NCBI RefSeq assembly: GCF_042675665.1
Contig: NZ_JBHTJI010000001.1
Location: 744,001 to 808,000 of the forward strand
Length of the DNA stretch: 64,000 nt
Reading direction: 5' to 3'
Source: Mariniflexile jejuense
GTDB lineage: Bacteria > Bacteroidota > Bacteroidia > Flavobacteriales > Flavobacteriaceae
Position 1 is the stretch's first letter, and each line of letters starts with the position of its first letter. Both the position numbers and the translations under genes were made by a program. This document shows positions 34,521-43,845 of the stretch, piece by piece. The notes beneath the pieces are model-generated. The model had not been told where the DNA came from. It did not search any database and saw only the letters and a program-made list of their open reading frames with translations.

Positions 34521-35150
34521 ATGATAAAATTATTAATAGCAGACAACCACCCTATTACAAGGAAAGGGCTTGAAGTACTTTTCTCAGCATCTTCTAACAT
34601 TAAAATTGTTGCAAGTGTTGATAATGGCGATGCCATTATGGAGTACATTAAAAATAATCCTGTAGACATTATTTTAACTGAAGCCGACCTCCCTAAGTTA
34701 AACGGCTTAACAGTTTTACGTTATTTAAAAAATGACTATCCTAACATTAAAACCATCATTTTTAGTGCACAACCAGAGGAAGTGTATGCTGTAAACGCCA
34801 TTAAAGCTGGTGCTTACGGGTATATTCACAAATCTGTTAACGTGATTACTATTAATGAAGCCATTTTAAAAGTTAGTGATGGTGGTATTTATTTAAGTAA
34901 TGAATTAACGCAACAATTAGCGTTTGGCAACAGAGTTAATAAAGGCGGAAATTATTACAAAAAACTTTCTACTAGAGAAGCTGAAGTTTTAAAACTGCTT
35001 ACTATTGGAAAGAAAAACAAAGAAATTTCTAAAGAATTAGCAATTAACGAAAAAACCGTTAGTACTTACAAAGCACGTTTAATGCGTAAATTGAAAGTTA
35101 CTAATTTAGTTGATTTAGTTAGTCAAGCTAAACTGAACGAAAACTTATAA
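34521..35150 (+). CDS. Orphan NarL/LuxR-type response regulator with Glu at the phosphoacceptor position
   Basis: 209 residues: a receiver domain (about 1-115) and a LuxR-type DNA-binding helix-turn-helix (about 148-205, LSTREAEVLKLLTIGKKNKE). In the receiver, ADNHP supplies acidic residue D8, S82 and K104 match the switch residues, but the phosphoacceptor position reads ILTEADLP, so E54 replaces the usual Asp. Glu often mimics phospho-Asp, so the protein may be constitutively active or respond to something else. No histidine kinase gene is adjacent. It ends tail-to-tail with dnaG. Confidence 0.9.
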   Translation: MIKLLIADNHPITRKGLEVLFSASSNIKIVASVDNGDAIMEYIKNNPVDIILTEADLPKLNGLTVLRYLKNDYPNIKTIIFSAQPEEVYAVNAIKAGAYGYIHKSVNVITINEAILKVSDGGIYLSNELTQQLAFGNRVNKGGNYYKKLSTREAEVLKLLTIGKKNKEISKELAINEKTVSTYKARLMRKLKVTNLVDLVSQAKLNENL

Positions 35151-37103
35151 AACCCTATTCAATTTTCGAGAGAGTAGCATTTTTAAACCAGAATAGTCTT
35201 TAACTTCTTCAAGAATATCTTTATTTACATCGGCAAGATTTGCCAATGCTTCTTGTTGAAAGTCTTTAACTTTTTGGTCAATTAAAAAGCAACGTAAGCT
35301 TAATATGGTTTCACTTACTAATTGCGCAACGCTATGAGTTTTTTCCTTTGGGAAGATATTCATACGTTGCCAATTATCTAAAGTGTAGCGTTCATCTTCC
35401 ATTAAAATATGGGTAATTTCGTTACCCAATTCAGCATCTACAGAATTTATAAAGTTATTTAATTCAAAATTAGGGTTTTGATTTAAGGTATCTATAATGG
35501 TATAATATAACGCCTTAAATTGTGGGTTGGTAAATTGCATTTCATCATCTTGAAGGTCTAAAAATACTTTTTCAAATACTTTTGCCTGATGTATTACGGG
35601 TTCTAAAACCAACTCGCCTTTTTCATTTTCTTTTAAAACCAAATCTTCAAAATCTTCAGTTCGGTTTCCATAAAGCAACAATACTTCTATAATTTTTCGT
35701 TCTAAAATATATTGAACATCTACCTTTTCAACAGGTTGTTGATGCCTAATTACTTCAAACGCTTTTTGTTCACTTTTAAATTGTTTGTTTTCTTCTTGAA
35801 ATTCTTTTTTATTAATTTGAGCCAAGGTGCTAAACAGTACGTCTTCACTAATATCCATAATTCTAGCACATTCTTGAATATAAATTTCCTTTTTAATGCG
35901 GTCTGGAATTTTAGAAATACTGTTTACAATATCGCGAACGGTATCTGCCTTTTTTATAGGGTCGTTTTTAGATTCTTCAAATAAAATTGATGCTTTAAAC
36001 TGAATAAAATCTTTGGCATTTTGTTGTAAATAAGAAGCAAGCTCTTCAAGTGTATTTTGTTTCGCAAAGCTATCTGGATCTTCACCTTCAGGAAAAGTGC
36101 AAACCTTAACGTTCATACCTTGTTCTAAAATTAAATCGATACCTCTTAATGATGCTCGCATACCAGCTGCATCGCCATCAAAAAGTACCGTAATATTTTT
36201 AGTAAGCCTATTTATTAATCGTATTTGTTCTGAAGTTAATGCGGTTCCTGAAGAAGACACTACATTTGTAATACCTGTTTGATGAAACTGAATAACATCG
36301 GTATAACCTTCAACTATATAACAATTATCTTCTTTTGCTATAGTTTGTTTTGCATGAAAAATACCGTAAAGCACATTGCTTTTATGGTAAATATCACTTT
36401 CGGGAGAATTTACATATTTTGCTGCTTTTTTATCGCTAGTTAAAATACGCCCACCAAAACCTAATACACGACCACTCATGCTTTTTATAGGGAACATAAC
36501 GCGCCCTTTAAACCTATCAAAACGTTTATCGTCTTTTACAATGGTTAGTCCTGTTTTTTCTAAAAATTCTAGTTTGTAACCTTGTTTTAGTGCCTCATCA
36601 GTAAAGGCTTGCCACTCATCTAGCGAATAACCTAAATCAAATTTCCTTATGGATTCTTCGGTAAAACCACGTTCTTTAAAATAGCTTAAGCCTATAGATT
36701 TTCCTTGGTCGGTTTTGTGCAATATTTTTTGAAAGTAGGTGTTTGCAAATTCACTTACCAAATACAAACTTTCACGTTCGTTGGCCTGGTCTTTTTGCTC
36801 GTTGCTTTGCTCGGTTTCTTCTATTTCAATATTGTATTTTTTGGCAAGATACCTTATCGCTTCTGGATATGTAAAGTGCTCATGCTCCATCAAAAATGAT
36901 ACCGCAGTACCGCCTTTGCCTGTTGAAAAATCTTTCCAAATTTGCTTAACTGGCGATACCATAAAACTTGGTGAACGCTCTTCACTAAAAGGGCTTAAAC
37001 CTTTAAAGTTGCTACCCGATTTTTTAAGTTGCACAAAATCGCCAATAACCTCCTCTACTCGGGCGGTTTCAAAAACTAAATCTATGGATGCTGGCGATAT
37101 CAA
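35145..37103 (-). CDS. dnaG: DNA primase DnaG with a zinc ribbon lacking its metal ligands
   Basis: 652-residue replicative primase. The N-terminal CHC2-type domain is recognisable from KGLSPFSEERSPSFMVSP and WKDFSTGKGG, but the four ligands of the E. coli protein (C40, H43, C61, C64) correspond to S37, S40, D58 and T61, so zinc cannot bind in the usual way. The TOPRIM catalytic domain is intact (YIVEGYTDVI, LFDGDAAGMRA), and a helicase-binding C-terminus follows. The last six bases overlap the convergent response regulator gene, sharing TTATAA. Confidence 0.95.
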   Translation of the reverse strand: MISPASIDLVFETARVEEVIGDFVQLKKSGSNFKGLSPFSEERSPSFMVSPVKQIWKDFSTGKGGTAVSFLMEHEHFTYPEAIRYLAKKYNIEIEETEQSNEQKDQANERESLYLVSEFANTYFQKILHKTDQGKSIGLSYFKERGFTEESIRKFDLGYSLDEWQAFTDEALKQGYKLEFLEKTGLTIVKDDKRFDRFKGRVMFPIKSMSGRVLGFGGRILTSDKKAAKYVNSPESDIYHKSNVLYGIFHAKQTIAKEDNCYIVEGYTDVIQFHQTGITNVVSSSGTALTSEQIRLINRLTKNITVLFDGDAAGMRASLRGIDLILEQGMNVKVCTFPEGEDPDSFAKQNTLEELASYLQQNAKDFIQFKASILFEESKNDPIKKADTVRDIVNSISKIPDRIKKEIYIQECARIMDISEDVLFSTLAQINKKEFQEENKQFKSEQKAFEVIRHQQPVEKVDVQYILERKIIEVLLLYGNRTEDFEDLVLKENEKGELVLEPVIHQAKVFEKVFLDLQDDEMQFTNPQFKALYYTIIDTLNQNPNFELNNFINSVDAELGNEITHILMEDERYTLDNWQRMNIFPKEKTHSVAQLVSETILSLRCFLIDQKVKDFQQEALANLADVNKDILEEVKDYSGLKMLLSRKLNRVL

Positions 37104-37245
37104 CTGTTATTTTTTATTGTTAAAAATGAAACGTAAAAGTAATATAAACTATTTATTTTTAAAATTAATGCTGTCGCGAAATTTAGAACAACAAATAGTT
37201 ATTTTAGTAATTAAAAAAGCATAACAATCAAGCTTGATTTTACAC

Positions 37246-38082
37246 ATGATAATCTCCAGACAAATATTTGAATTTTTTAATAAGCCACTAATTGAAAAAG
37301 TGATTATAGAACCTCCTTTTAGGTACGAAGCTATTTTTCAAGATGAAGGCTGCTTTCTTTACATTAAGAGCAACACAAAAATTATTTCTGCTAATGAAAC
37401 AATTACAACAACACCCAAGGAAGCTGTTTTATTAAAATGTGGAACTTATTTTGTGGATTGGATAAAGCAATTTGAAAATAAAAAAATAGAGGTTTACGCG
37501 TTTCACCTATACCCAAATATTTTACATCATTTATACCAAAAAGAAGTTCCTACTTCAATCAATAATCCGAAAAACAACCAACAAATAAAAAAAATTTCAC
37601 TTAATACCGCTATTGAAAATTTTATAGAAAACCTCAATTTTTACTTTAATAATTCGTTTTTAGTTAATGATGACTTATTAGAACTAAAAATAAAAGAGTT
37701 AATTATTTTATTAACACAATCTAAAAACACCGATACAATTCAACTTTTATTTTCAGAATTATTTACAGTCAATACCATTTCAATAAAAAAAATTGTTGAA
37801 ACTCATTTATACTCAAACATCTCCATAACTGAACTTGCAAAACTTTCTGGATTAAGTTTGTCATCGTTTAAAAGAGCCTTTAAAAACATTTATAATGACA
37901 CCCCTAACAATTATATCTTAAACCAAAAGATACAGAAAGCTACAAAACTTTTGCAAAACCCAACACTTAATATTTCTGAAATTGCATTTGATTTAGGTTT
38001 TAATGATCCTGCTTATTTTTCACGCTTATTTAAAAACAAAACCAACCTTACTCCAAGTCAATACCGTTTATCTGTGCTTTGA
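37246..38082 (+). CDS. AraC-family transcriptional regulator
   Basis: 278 residues from the ATG at 37246; an in-frame TTG at 37234 is less likely. The first 150 residues form an unrecognised sensor or cupin-like domain. The C-terminus (about 180-278) has two helix-turn-helices, with ISITELAKLSGLSLSSFKRA and the signature FNDPAYFSRLFKNKTNLTPSQYR split by its conserved spacing. It is divergent from dnaG, and 74 bases upstream of a DoxX-like gene that it may control. Confidence 0.9.
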   Translation: MIISRQIFEFFNKPLIEKVIIEPPFRYEAIFQDEGCFLYIKSNTKIISANETITTTPKEAVLLKCGTYFVDWIKQFENKKIEVYAFHLYPNILHHLYQKEVPTSINNPKNNQQIKKISLNTAIENFIENLNFYFNNSFLVNDDLLELKIKELIILLTQSKNTDTIQLLFSELFTVNTISIKKIVETHLYSNISITELAKLSGLSLSSFKRAFKNIYNDTPNNYILNQKIQKATKLLQNPTLNISEIAFDLGFNDPAYFSRLFKNKTNLTPSQYRLSVL

Positions 38083-38156
38083 CCCAAAAGTACAAGGATT
38101 TAAACTATTTATCCTTTAGATACATACATTTAAGAATAATCTTTGCATAAAAAAAC

Positions 38157-38585
38157 ATGACAAAAAACAATAAAATCATTAGCAGTTTGTTAGGACTTTC
38201 TATGTTTACATTTGGAGTTTTAAAATTTTTAAATCCATTTAAATCATGGTACGCTACGCAAATTAAAACCAGCCAATTACCATTTCAGGAATTTTTGTAT
38301 TGGAGTGGACAATTAAGTGAAATTATAGTTGGCATTATAATCTTATATCTTTTAAAAAAGAACAATAAAGGTGAAGTGAAAGTCCAAAAAAAGTTATTCT
38401 TATTCAGTAATTTTATAGTGATATTTATCATGATAATTGCCACTTATGTTCACATTCAACCAAACGTTCCAAATGAAGTTTTACCACTTAAAATAAAGCC
38501 ACCTTTCATTCCAGGTATGTTTTTTGGTCTTGCAATTATAAATATCATATTATTCAAAAAAGCAGAAAAACAACAAGGTGTATAA
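38157..38585 (+). CDS. DoxX-like four-helix membrane protein
   Basis: 142 residues with four hydrophobic helices (about 8-27, 47-65, 78-98, 118-135), in the pattern of small DoxX-like proteins (FGVLKFLNPFKSWYA, WSGQLSEIIVGI). Such proteins are often redox- or stress-linked, but this one has no Cys pair. It follows the AraC regulator and ends at a strong terminator. Function is unknown. Confidence 0.75.
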   Translation: MTKNNKIISSLLGLSMFTFGVLKFLNPFKSWYATQIKTSQLPFQEFLYWSGQLSEIIVGIIILYLLKKNNKGEVKVQKKLFLFSNFIVIFIMIIATYVHIQPNVPNEVLPLKIKPPFIPGMFFGLAIINIILFKKAEKQQGV

Positions 38586-38587
38586 AC

Positions 38588-38617
38588 AAAAAAGCTTCTG
38601 AAAATCAGAAGCTTTTT
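38588..38617. terminator. Bidirectional terminator
   Basis: AAGCTTCTGA (38592-38601) pairs with TCAGAAGCTT (38605-38614) around AAA, with A and T runs on the outside. It separates the convergent DoxX-like and beta-barrel genes. Confidence 0.9.
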
Positions 38618-38634
38618 ATTTACTTACATAGTTA

Positions 38635-39714
38635 CTAATCCATATCAAATCGTAACCCTATAGATATATTATTTTGCTTAATGGCTTGGTCTTTAAAAAT
38701 GGGTGACAAATCGTATTTAACGTATAATGCAACATCATCAAAAGCTACATAACCGCTTAAACCATACACCAAACTACTGGTATTAAAACTTTGTTTTTGT
38801 TTGTCCTTTTTTCGATCGCCATCAATTTCATATTTTAATTTTTGTCGCGCACCAATATTAAAACCACCATAACCACCAATACCTATTTTGAATTGATTTG
38901 CGGTTGAATATCTAAAATAGGTGTCTTTTTCAGTTTTTTTAGAAGGTCCAAATTCAAAATGCACTGGAAATACTAAATTGGTAATAGTTAATTTTGATTT
39001 TTTAAGTTCTTCAGGAAATTCTTCCAAAACTGTTTGGTTGCCTTGTTGTACAAAATAATTATTATCAGTTGGTTTTAACCCATTAAACTGAAAGGAATAT
39101 CCGTATTTAAAACGCATAAAATTAGATTCTTTAAATACACGTGTTTTCCATGCCCAACCTAACTCTGCAAACCTAGAACCGCCAAATTTATATGGCGAGT
39201 TATCTAGTTTTTCGCCTTCAACAATGGCATTGTTTAAACCAAAGGCAAATACAAAATCGCTTGATGTACGCAAATCGTATTTTTTAGGCTTATTTTTATA
39301 ATTAATTTTCACACCTGCAAAACTCTCATCATTACCACCTATACTAATACCTATTCTTGATAAATCTTCTTCATTATTAATACGATAGCCTTCTTCGTTT
39401 CGTTCTAGTAATACTATTTTATTATCAACAATTGCTAATCGATTTTCAATATTAAGTGCTCGTTTTTTAGCAGCTTCTTTTTTCAAAATTTCAGCCTCAA
39501 CATTTGAAATATCGCCTTTATCTAACCTTATGTTAATAGCTTCTACTTCTGCTTTTAAGAAATCGCGTTCCTCATTTTGAATAAGTTCCTTAATCTTTTT
39601 TAAGTTTTCAATTTTGTCTTTGTTATTTACTTTTTGAATTGTGTCTTGTGCATTGATTAACTGCACACTTAAAATTAGCGCGATTACCGCTAAATACTTT
39701 GTAATTGTTTGCAT
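38635..39714 (-). CDS. Outer-membrane beta-barrel protein of the ECF sigma cluster
   Basis: 359 residues with a cleavable signal peptide (ending SVQLINAQ). Residues 25-120 are charged and helical, probably a periplasmic coiled coil; the remainder alternates strands with aromatic ends (FVFAFGLNNAIVEGEK, GLSGYVAFDDVALYVKY) and ends with Ile-Gly-Leu-Arg-Phe-Asp-Met-Asp. It lies downstream of the ECF sigma and membrane protein genes and is likely their envelope output. No known family name can be given. Confidence 0.75.
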   Translation of the reverse strand: MQTITKYLAVIALILSVQLINAQDTIQKVNNKDKIENLKKIKELIQNEERDFLKAEVEAINIRLDKGDISNVEAEILKKEAAKKRALNIENRLAIVDNKIVLLERNEEGYRINNEEDLSRIGISIGGNDESFAGVKINYKNKPKKYDLRTSSDFVFAFGLNNAIVEGEKLDNSPYKFGGSRFAELGWAWKTRVFKESNFMRFKYGYSFQFNGLKPTDNNYFVQQGNQTVLEEFPEELKKSKLTITNLVFPVHFEFGPSKKTEKDTYFRYSTANQFKIGIGGYGGFNIGARQKLKYEIDGDRKKDKQKQSFNTSSLVYGLSGYVAFDDVALYVKYDLSPIFKDQAIKQNNISIGLRFDMD

Positions 39715-39770
39715 AACTGTTCGTTTTTTGATTAATGATTAAATTTTTTATTGATGAAAATTTCTGTTTT

Positions 39771-39851
39771 CGTCATGGCGAGGTACGAAGCCATCTTATA
39801 ATTGTAGTTCAAAATTAACAGATTACTTCGTCGTTCCTCCTCGTAATGACG
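39771..39851. repeat. Interspersed palindromic repeat (CGTCAT...ATGACG type)
   Basis: Left arm CGTCATGGCGAGG (39771-39783) with ACGAAGCCATCT after it, and right arm ending CCTCGTAATGACG (39839-39851) after AGATTACTTCGTCG, are complementary with some mismatches and small bulges. Such CGTCATTGCGAGG elements recur between genes in Bacteroidota, as I recall. It separates the barrel gene from the upstream membrane protein gene. Confidence 0.75.
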
Positions 39852-39852
39852 T

Positions 39853-40584
39853 TTAATTATTTCGCTGAGCTACTACTGTTTTTACGGTACCAAAACTTGC
39901 CTTTATAGCATCAAACACTTTACTTCTAAATGATTGGTCTAAATCGGTTTCTACTTCTTCCAATAGAAGATTGGCATCAACTAAACCTGTATTTTTATTT
40001 GTTGCTTTTTTAAATCTAATTTCTTTTTGAGCTTCAAGCAACAAGGCGTCAATATCTGCATTTGTTACTTCTTTATTTTGAGCTTTTAATTCTTCAACTT
40101 TAGCTACTAGGTCTTTAATTTTTTGTTCTTCAAATGTTAAAGCTTCTTGATTTGCTTTAGTGTTTACAATAGCATTGGTTTCTTTTAAAATACTTTGTTT
40201 TTTATCTAAAACAACATTGGTTTCTGTAACTTTTACAATTGAATTTTCTTTGAAACTTTCAACATTTTCAACAGGTTGTATGGTTTCTAAAACGGTGTTT
40301 GTAGTTTCTGGTTTTTCAATCGCAACTTGTGTATTTTCAGCTTGTTTTACAGTTGGTGTATTTACAATTACAGGTTCTATAGGTTTTGTGTTGTAAAACT
40401 GAACTGCAATAAATAAAATACCAACAACACTAGCTGCTACACCTATATACCAATAGGTTTTAGTTTTATTTTGGCTAGTTTCATCTAAACGGTTAGATAG
40501 TTTTTCCCAAGCATTGTTTGATGGTTGCAAGCTTCTACCTTCTAAGGTTTCTTTTATTTGTTGATCAAATTTATTTTGTTCCAT
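39853..40584 (-). CDS. Single-pass membrane protein, putative anti-sigma-like partner of the ECF sigma factor
   Basis: 243 residues. The cytoplasmic N-terminus (QIKETLEGRSLQPSNNAWEK) is followed by one membrane helix (about 46-62) and a periplasmic, low-complexity, Thr/Glu-rich, helical tail. Its start overlaps the sigma factor gene by 14 bases. Topology and coupling suggest an anti-sigma-like role, but no anti-sigma domain is recognisable, so this is inference. Confidence 0.75.
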   Translation of the reverse strand: MEQNKFDQQIKETLEGRSLQPSNNAWEKLSNRLDETSQNKTKTYWYIGVAASVVGILFIAVQFYNTKPIEPVIVNTPTVKQAENTQVAIEKPETTNTVLETIQPVENVESFKENSIVKVTETNVVLDKKQSILKETNAIVNTKANQEALTFEEQKIKDLVAKVEELKAQNKEVTNADIDALLLEAQKEIRFKKATNKNTGLVDANLLLEEVETDLDQSFRSKVFDAIKASFGTVKTVVAQRNN

Positions 40585-41146
40585 AACTTGTTGCGTTTAA
40601 TTCTTGTAATTTTTCTTGAAGCATTTTTCGTGCTTTAAATAATTGCGATTTTGAAGTACCTTCGGTAATTTGTAATAGGTTCGCAATTTCGTGGTGTTTG
40701 TAACCTTCTATAGCATACATTATAAACACCATTTTATAACCTTCAGGAAGCGCATCAATTATGTATTGTAATTGCTCAACTTCAATAGTTGTTTCTATAT
40801 TATTGGTAAAATCGTTTTTAAAATCTACATCTTCAACCGAAAACTCAATATTTTTTTGCTGCCGTAAAAATGAAATCGATTCTCTAACCATAATACGTCG
40901 AATCCAACCTTCAAAGCTACCTTCATTTCTAAAATTGCTTAAATTAGAAAACACTTTAAAAAATCCGTTAAGCATTGCTTCTTCTGCATGTTGCAAATCT
41001 TTAATATAATACCTGCAAACGCTTAACATTTTTGGGGCATGCAACTCATACAAAACGTGTTGCGCTTCACGATTGTTTTTTATAGCACTTTTTATAAGTG
41101 CCGATTCGTTTTTATGGAGTTGTATAACTTTCAAAAATGATTTCAT
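40571..41146 (-). CDS. RNA polymerase ECF-type sigma factor
   Basis: 191 residues with region 2 (about 25-90, ESALIKSAIKNNREAQHVL to FEGWIRRIMVRESISFLR) and region 4 (about 125-180, LPEGYKMVFIMYAIEGYKHH then EIANLLQITEGTSKSQLFKA). It is the first gene of a three-gene minus-strand unit with a membrane protein and an outer-membrane barrel, an arrangement typical of envelope-stress ECF systems. Confidence 0.92.
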   Translation of the reverse strand: MKSFLKVIQLHKNESALIKSAIKNNREAQHVLYELHAPKMLSVCRYYIKDLQHAEEAMLNGFFKVFSNLSNFRNEGSFEGWIRRIMVRESISFLRQQKNIEFSVEDVDFKNDFTNNIETTIEVEQLQYIIDALPEGYKMVFIMYAIEGYKHHEIANLLQITEGTSKSQLFKARKMLQEKLQELNATSYGTK

Positions 41147-41445
41147 TTAGCCTTCTATTATTAAAGACGCCATTTTTATAGTAATGGTTGCCTGAGTAAA
41201 ATATTTTTTTTTAAAATATAATTTTAAGTTAAGGTTTTCGTAAATAAAATTTAGTAAATTAAACACATGCTTTCATTATATAAATTATTCAGAACACAAT
41301 TTAAACTTCAAAAAACACATTACTTATTAAAATTTCGAATTATTTTTAACAAATTAAAATAAAGCTTGATTTATATTTACTTAAAAAGCCGAATTATTAA
41401 ATTTCTTTCAATAATTTATTATATTTGGTTTAATAGCTTATATAT
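41147..41445. other. AT-rich divergent promoter region
   Basis: This 299-base gap separates the divergent ECF sigma and ATP-grasp genes. It is strikingly AT-rich, with long A/T runs. The only signal I can support is the -7 box TATATTTG at 41420-41427 for the + strand genes. No RNA gene was recognised. Confidence 0.6.
41420..41427 (+). promoter_or_regulatory. -7 promoter box for the ATP-grasp operon
   Basis: TATATTTG fits TAnnTTTG and ends 18 bases before the ATG at 41446, implying a leader of about a dozen bases. Confidence 0.5.
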
Positions 41446-42888
41446 ATGAATAATAACAATCTTTTCTCGTCTTACGAAAAACTTCCAAGCACTTGGGATG
41501 AAATGTACTCTGAAAATGAAGAATTTAGAGCTCAATATGCAGGATTTATCGAGTATTTAAAAAAAACATCACCTGAAAAACTGACTAAGAAAGAAGACCT
41601 TTCTAAACAGTTATTTATGAGCCAAGGCGTTACGTTTACGGTTTATAATGATAATGAAGGTATAGAAAAAATATTTCCGTTTGATATTGTTCCCAGAATT
41701 ATAACAGCTAAAGAATGGGATAAAATTGAAAAAGGCATTAAACAACGCCTTAAAGCTTTAAACTTGTTTATTAAAGATATTTATAATGAACAGTTTATTA
41801 TTAAAGACGGTTTAATTCCTGCAGATTTAATTTATTCATGCCCAAACTTTCTACGCGAAATGAAAGGTGTAAAAGTACCGTATGATGTATATGTTCATAT
41901 TTCGGGTGTAGATTTAATTCGCAATAACGATGGTGAATTTTATGTTCTTGAAGATAACTTAAGAACACCATCTGGTGTTAGCTACATGCTTGAAAACCGA
42001 GAAATATCAAAACGTTTATTCCCTGGTATTTTGCCAAAAAGCCAAGTACGTTCGGTTTCAAACTACCCAAACATGCTATATAAAAAGCTAAAAGAACTTT
42101 CAAACATAGCCAACCCTAACATTGTACTTTTAACACCAGGCATTTATAATTCGGCATATTACGAACACACAACACTAGCCAGATTAATGGGTATTGAACT
42201 GGTTGAAGGCACAGATTTGGTAGTAAAAAATCATTTTGTTTACATGAAAACCACCAATGGTTTAAAACAAGTTGATGTAATTTACAGACGTGTTGATGAT
42301 GATTTTTTAGATCCATTAGAATTTAATGCCAATAGCGTTTTAGGTGTTGCTGGCATTATGGCTGCTTACCGAAAAGGCAATGTTAACATTGTAAATGCAC
42401 CTGGAACTGGAATTGCCGATGATAAAGCCATATATATTTACGTACCCGATATGATTAAATATTATTTAGATGAAGAACCCATTTTAAAAAATATTGAAAC
42501 CTACCAATTAGGCAGACCAGACGAATTGGAATACGTTACCAAACACATAAAGGAAATGGTTATTAAAAAAACCGACGGTAGTGGTGGTTATGGTATGCTT
42601 ATGGGTCATGAAGCTACAGACGATGAAATAAAAGACTACCTAGATAACGTAAAAAAGAAACCCGAAAATTTTATTGCACAACCTATTTTAAGACTATCAA
42701 CTGCGCCTTGTTATATTAATGGGCAGCTATCACCACGTTGTATCGATTTACGTCCGTTTGCTCTTTCTGGTAAAGATGGTATTGATATTTGCCCAGGAGG
42801 TTTAACCCGGGTAGCACTTAAAAAAGGCTCGCTGGTGGTAAACAGTTCGCAAGGTGGTGGTAGTAAAGACACATGGGTATTACAATAA
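41446..42888 (+). CDS. Circularly permuted type 2 ATP-grasp protein
   Basis: 480 residues of the circularly permuted ATP-grasp family (formerly DUF404/DUF407). Conserved stretches include FPFDIVPRIITAKEWDKIE, YVLEDNLRTPSGVSYMLENR, VIYRRVDDDFLDPLEF, KKTDGSGGYGML and the C-terminal LSPRCIDLRPFALSG. ATP-grasp enzymes ligate carboxylates to amines. It heads a trio with an alpha-E protein and a transglutaminase, a conserved set predicted by others to make or modify a peptide whose identity is unknown. Confidence 0.93.
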   Translation: MNNNNLFSSYEKLPSTWDEMYSENEEFRAQYAGFIEYLKKTSPEKLTKKEDLSKQLFMSQGVTFTVYNDNEGIEKIFPFDIVPRIITAKEWDKIEKGIKQRLKALNLFIKDIYNEQFIIKDGLIPADLIYSCPNFLREMKGVKVPYDVYVHISGVDLIRNNDGEFYVLEDNLRTPSGVSYMLENREISKRLFPGILPKSQVRSVSNYPNMLYKKLKELSNIANPNIVLLTPGIYNSAYYEHTTLARLMGIELVEGTDLVVKNHFVYMKTTNGLKQVDVIYRRVDDDFLDPLEFNANSVLGVAGIMAAYRKGNVNIVNAPGTGIADDKAIYIYVPDMIKYYLDEEPILKNIETYQLGRPDELEYVTKHIKEMVIKKTDGSGGYGMLMGHEATDDEIKDYLDNVKKKPENFIAQPILRLSTAPCYINGQLSPRCIDLRPFALSGKDGIDICPGGLTRVALKKGSLVVNSSQGGGSKDTWVLQ

Positions 42889-42906
42889 TTAAAAACACAT
42901 TTTAAT

Positions 42907-43833
42907 ATGTTAAGTAGAGTAGCAAATAACCTAATTTGGTTAGATAGATATATGGAACGAGGAAACGGTATTTTAAGTTTACTAAAAGTAAATTTTTATG
43001 CCAATCAAGACTCTCCCGAACTATTTTCGTGGACACCAATTATTAAAAATTTCACAACCTCAGAGAATGAATTTTATACTGAAGACGCTATAGAATGTAT
43101 CAATTTTATGGTATTTAACATAAGTAACTCAAACTCCATTCTAAATATAGTTACAAAAGCTAGAGAAAATGCCAGAAGTGTACAAGAACATATTTCTAGA
43201 GAACTTTGGTTATGTATAAACAACTATTATTTGTATCTTACAAATAAAGATTTACCTAGAAGACTTCGTGAAGAAGATCCAATTCAGTTTTTAGAAGATT
43301 TACGTAAACACCATTTAATATACTACGGAACGTCTGATATCACACAAGAACGCGGTTCTTCTTATTATTTTATGAATGTTGGAAAATTTTTAGAACGGGT
43401 TATTCAAATATCAGATTTTACAGCTTTCAAACTTATGGAAATAGGCAACACTTCCGATAGCTTAGAAAAAAGCTTTTACTGGAAAAACTTATTGCTTTCT
43501 ATAGGTGGTTATCAGTTATACTTAAAAACACATAAATCTACTTTTAATGAAGAACACATTATACGAATGGTTTTTCAAGATAAATTATTTCCAAGGTCGG
43601 TATATTACTGTGTAAACAAATTAAACAGACACATAAACCAACTTATTGAAGCCAATGAACTTGAGCGCAATAATTTAGAATTTTTATTAGGAAAGTTAGA
43701 AAGCACCATAAAATACACAACCATTGAAAGTATAAACGCCCAAGGCTTACATAATTACATTGAAGCTATTAAAGATGATATTAGAAACATCTCTTCAAAT
43801 ATAAATTCGGTATACTTATCTAATGCAAATTAA
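42907..43833 (+). CDS. Alpha-E domain protein (DUF403)
   Basis: 308-residue, mostly helical protein with the DUF403 start MLSRVANNLIWLDRYMERG and the central ARENARSVQEHISRELW. It follows the ATP-grasp gene by 18 bases and precedes the transglutaminase by 12. The family always travels with this type of ATP-grasp protein and may be its partner. Biochemical role unknown. Confidence 0.93.
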   Translation: MLSRVANNLIWLDRYMERGNGILSLLKVNFYANQDSPELFSWTPIIKNFTTSENEFYTEDAIECINFMVFNISNSNSILNIVTKARENARSVQEHISRELWLCINNYYLYLTNKDLPRRLREEDPIQFLEDLRKHHLIYYGTSDITQERGSSYYFMNVGKFLERVIQISDFTAFKLMEIGNTSDSLEKSFYWKNLLLSIGGYQLYLKTHKSTFNEEHIIRMVFQDKLFPRSVYYCVNKLNRHINQLIEANELERNNLEFLLGKLESTIKYTTIESINAQGLHNYIEAIKDDIRNISSNINSVYLSNAN

Positions 43834-43845
43834 TTTTTAAATATT

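Noticed and set aside
36739..37224. 161-residue + strand frame at the dnaG 5' end
   Set aside because: Mostly antisense to conserved dnaG sequence; no ribosome binding site or recognised domain.
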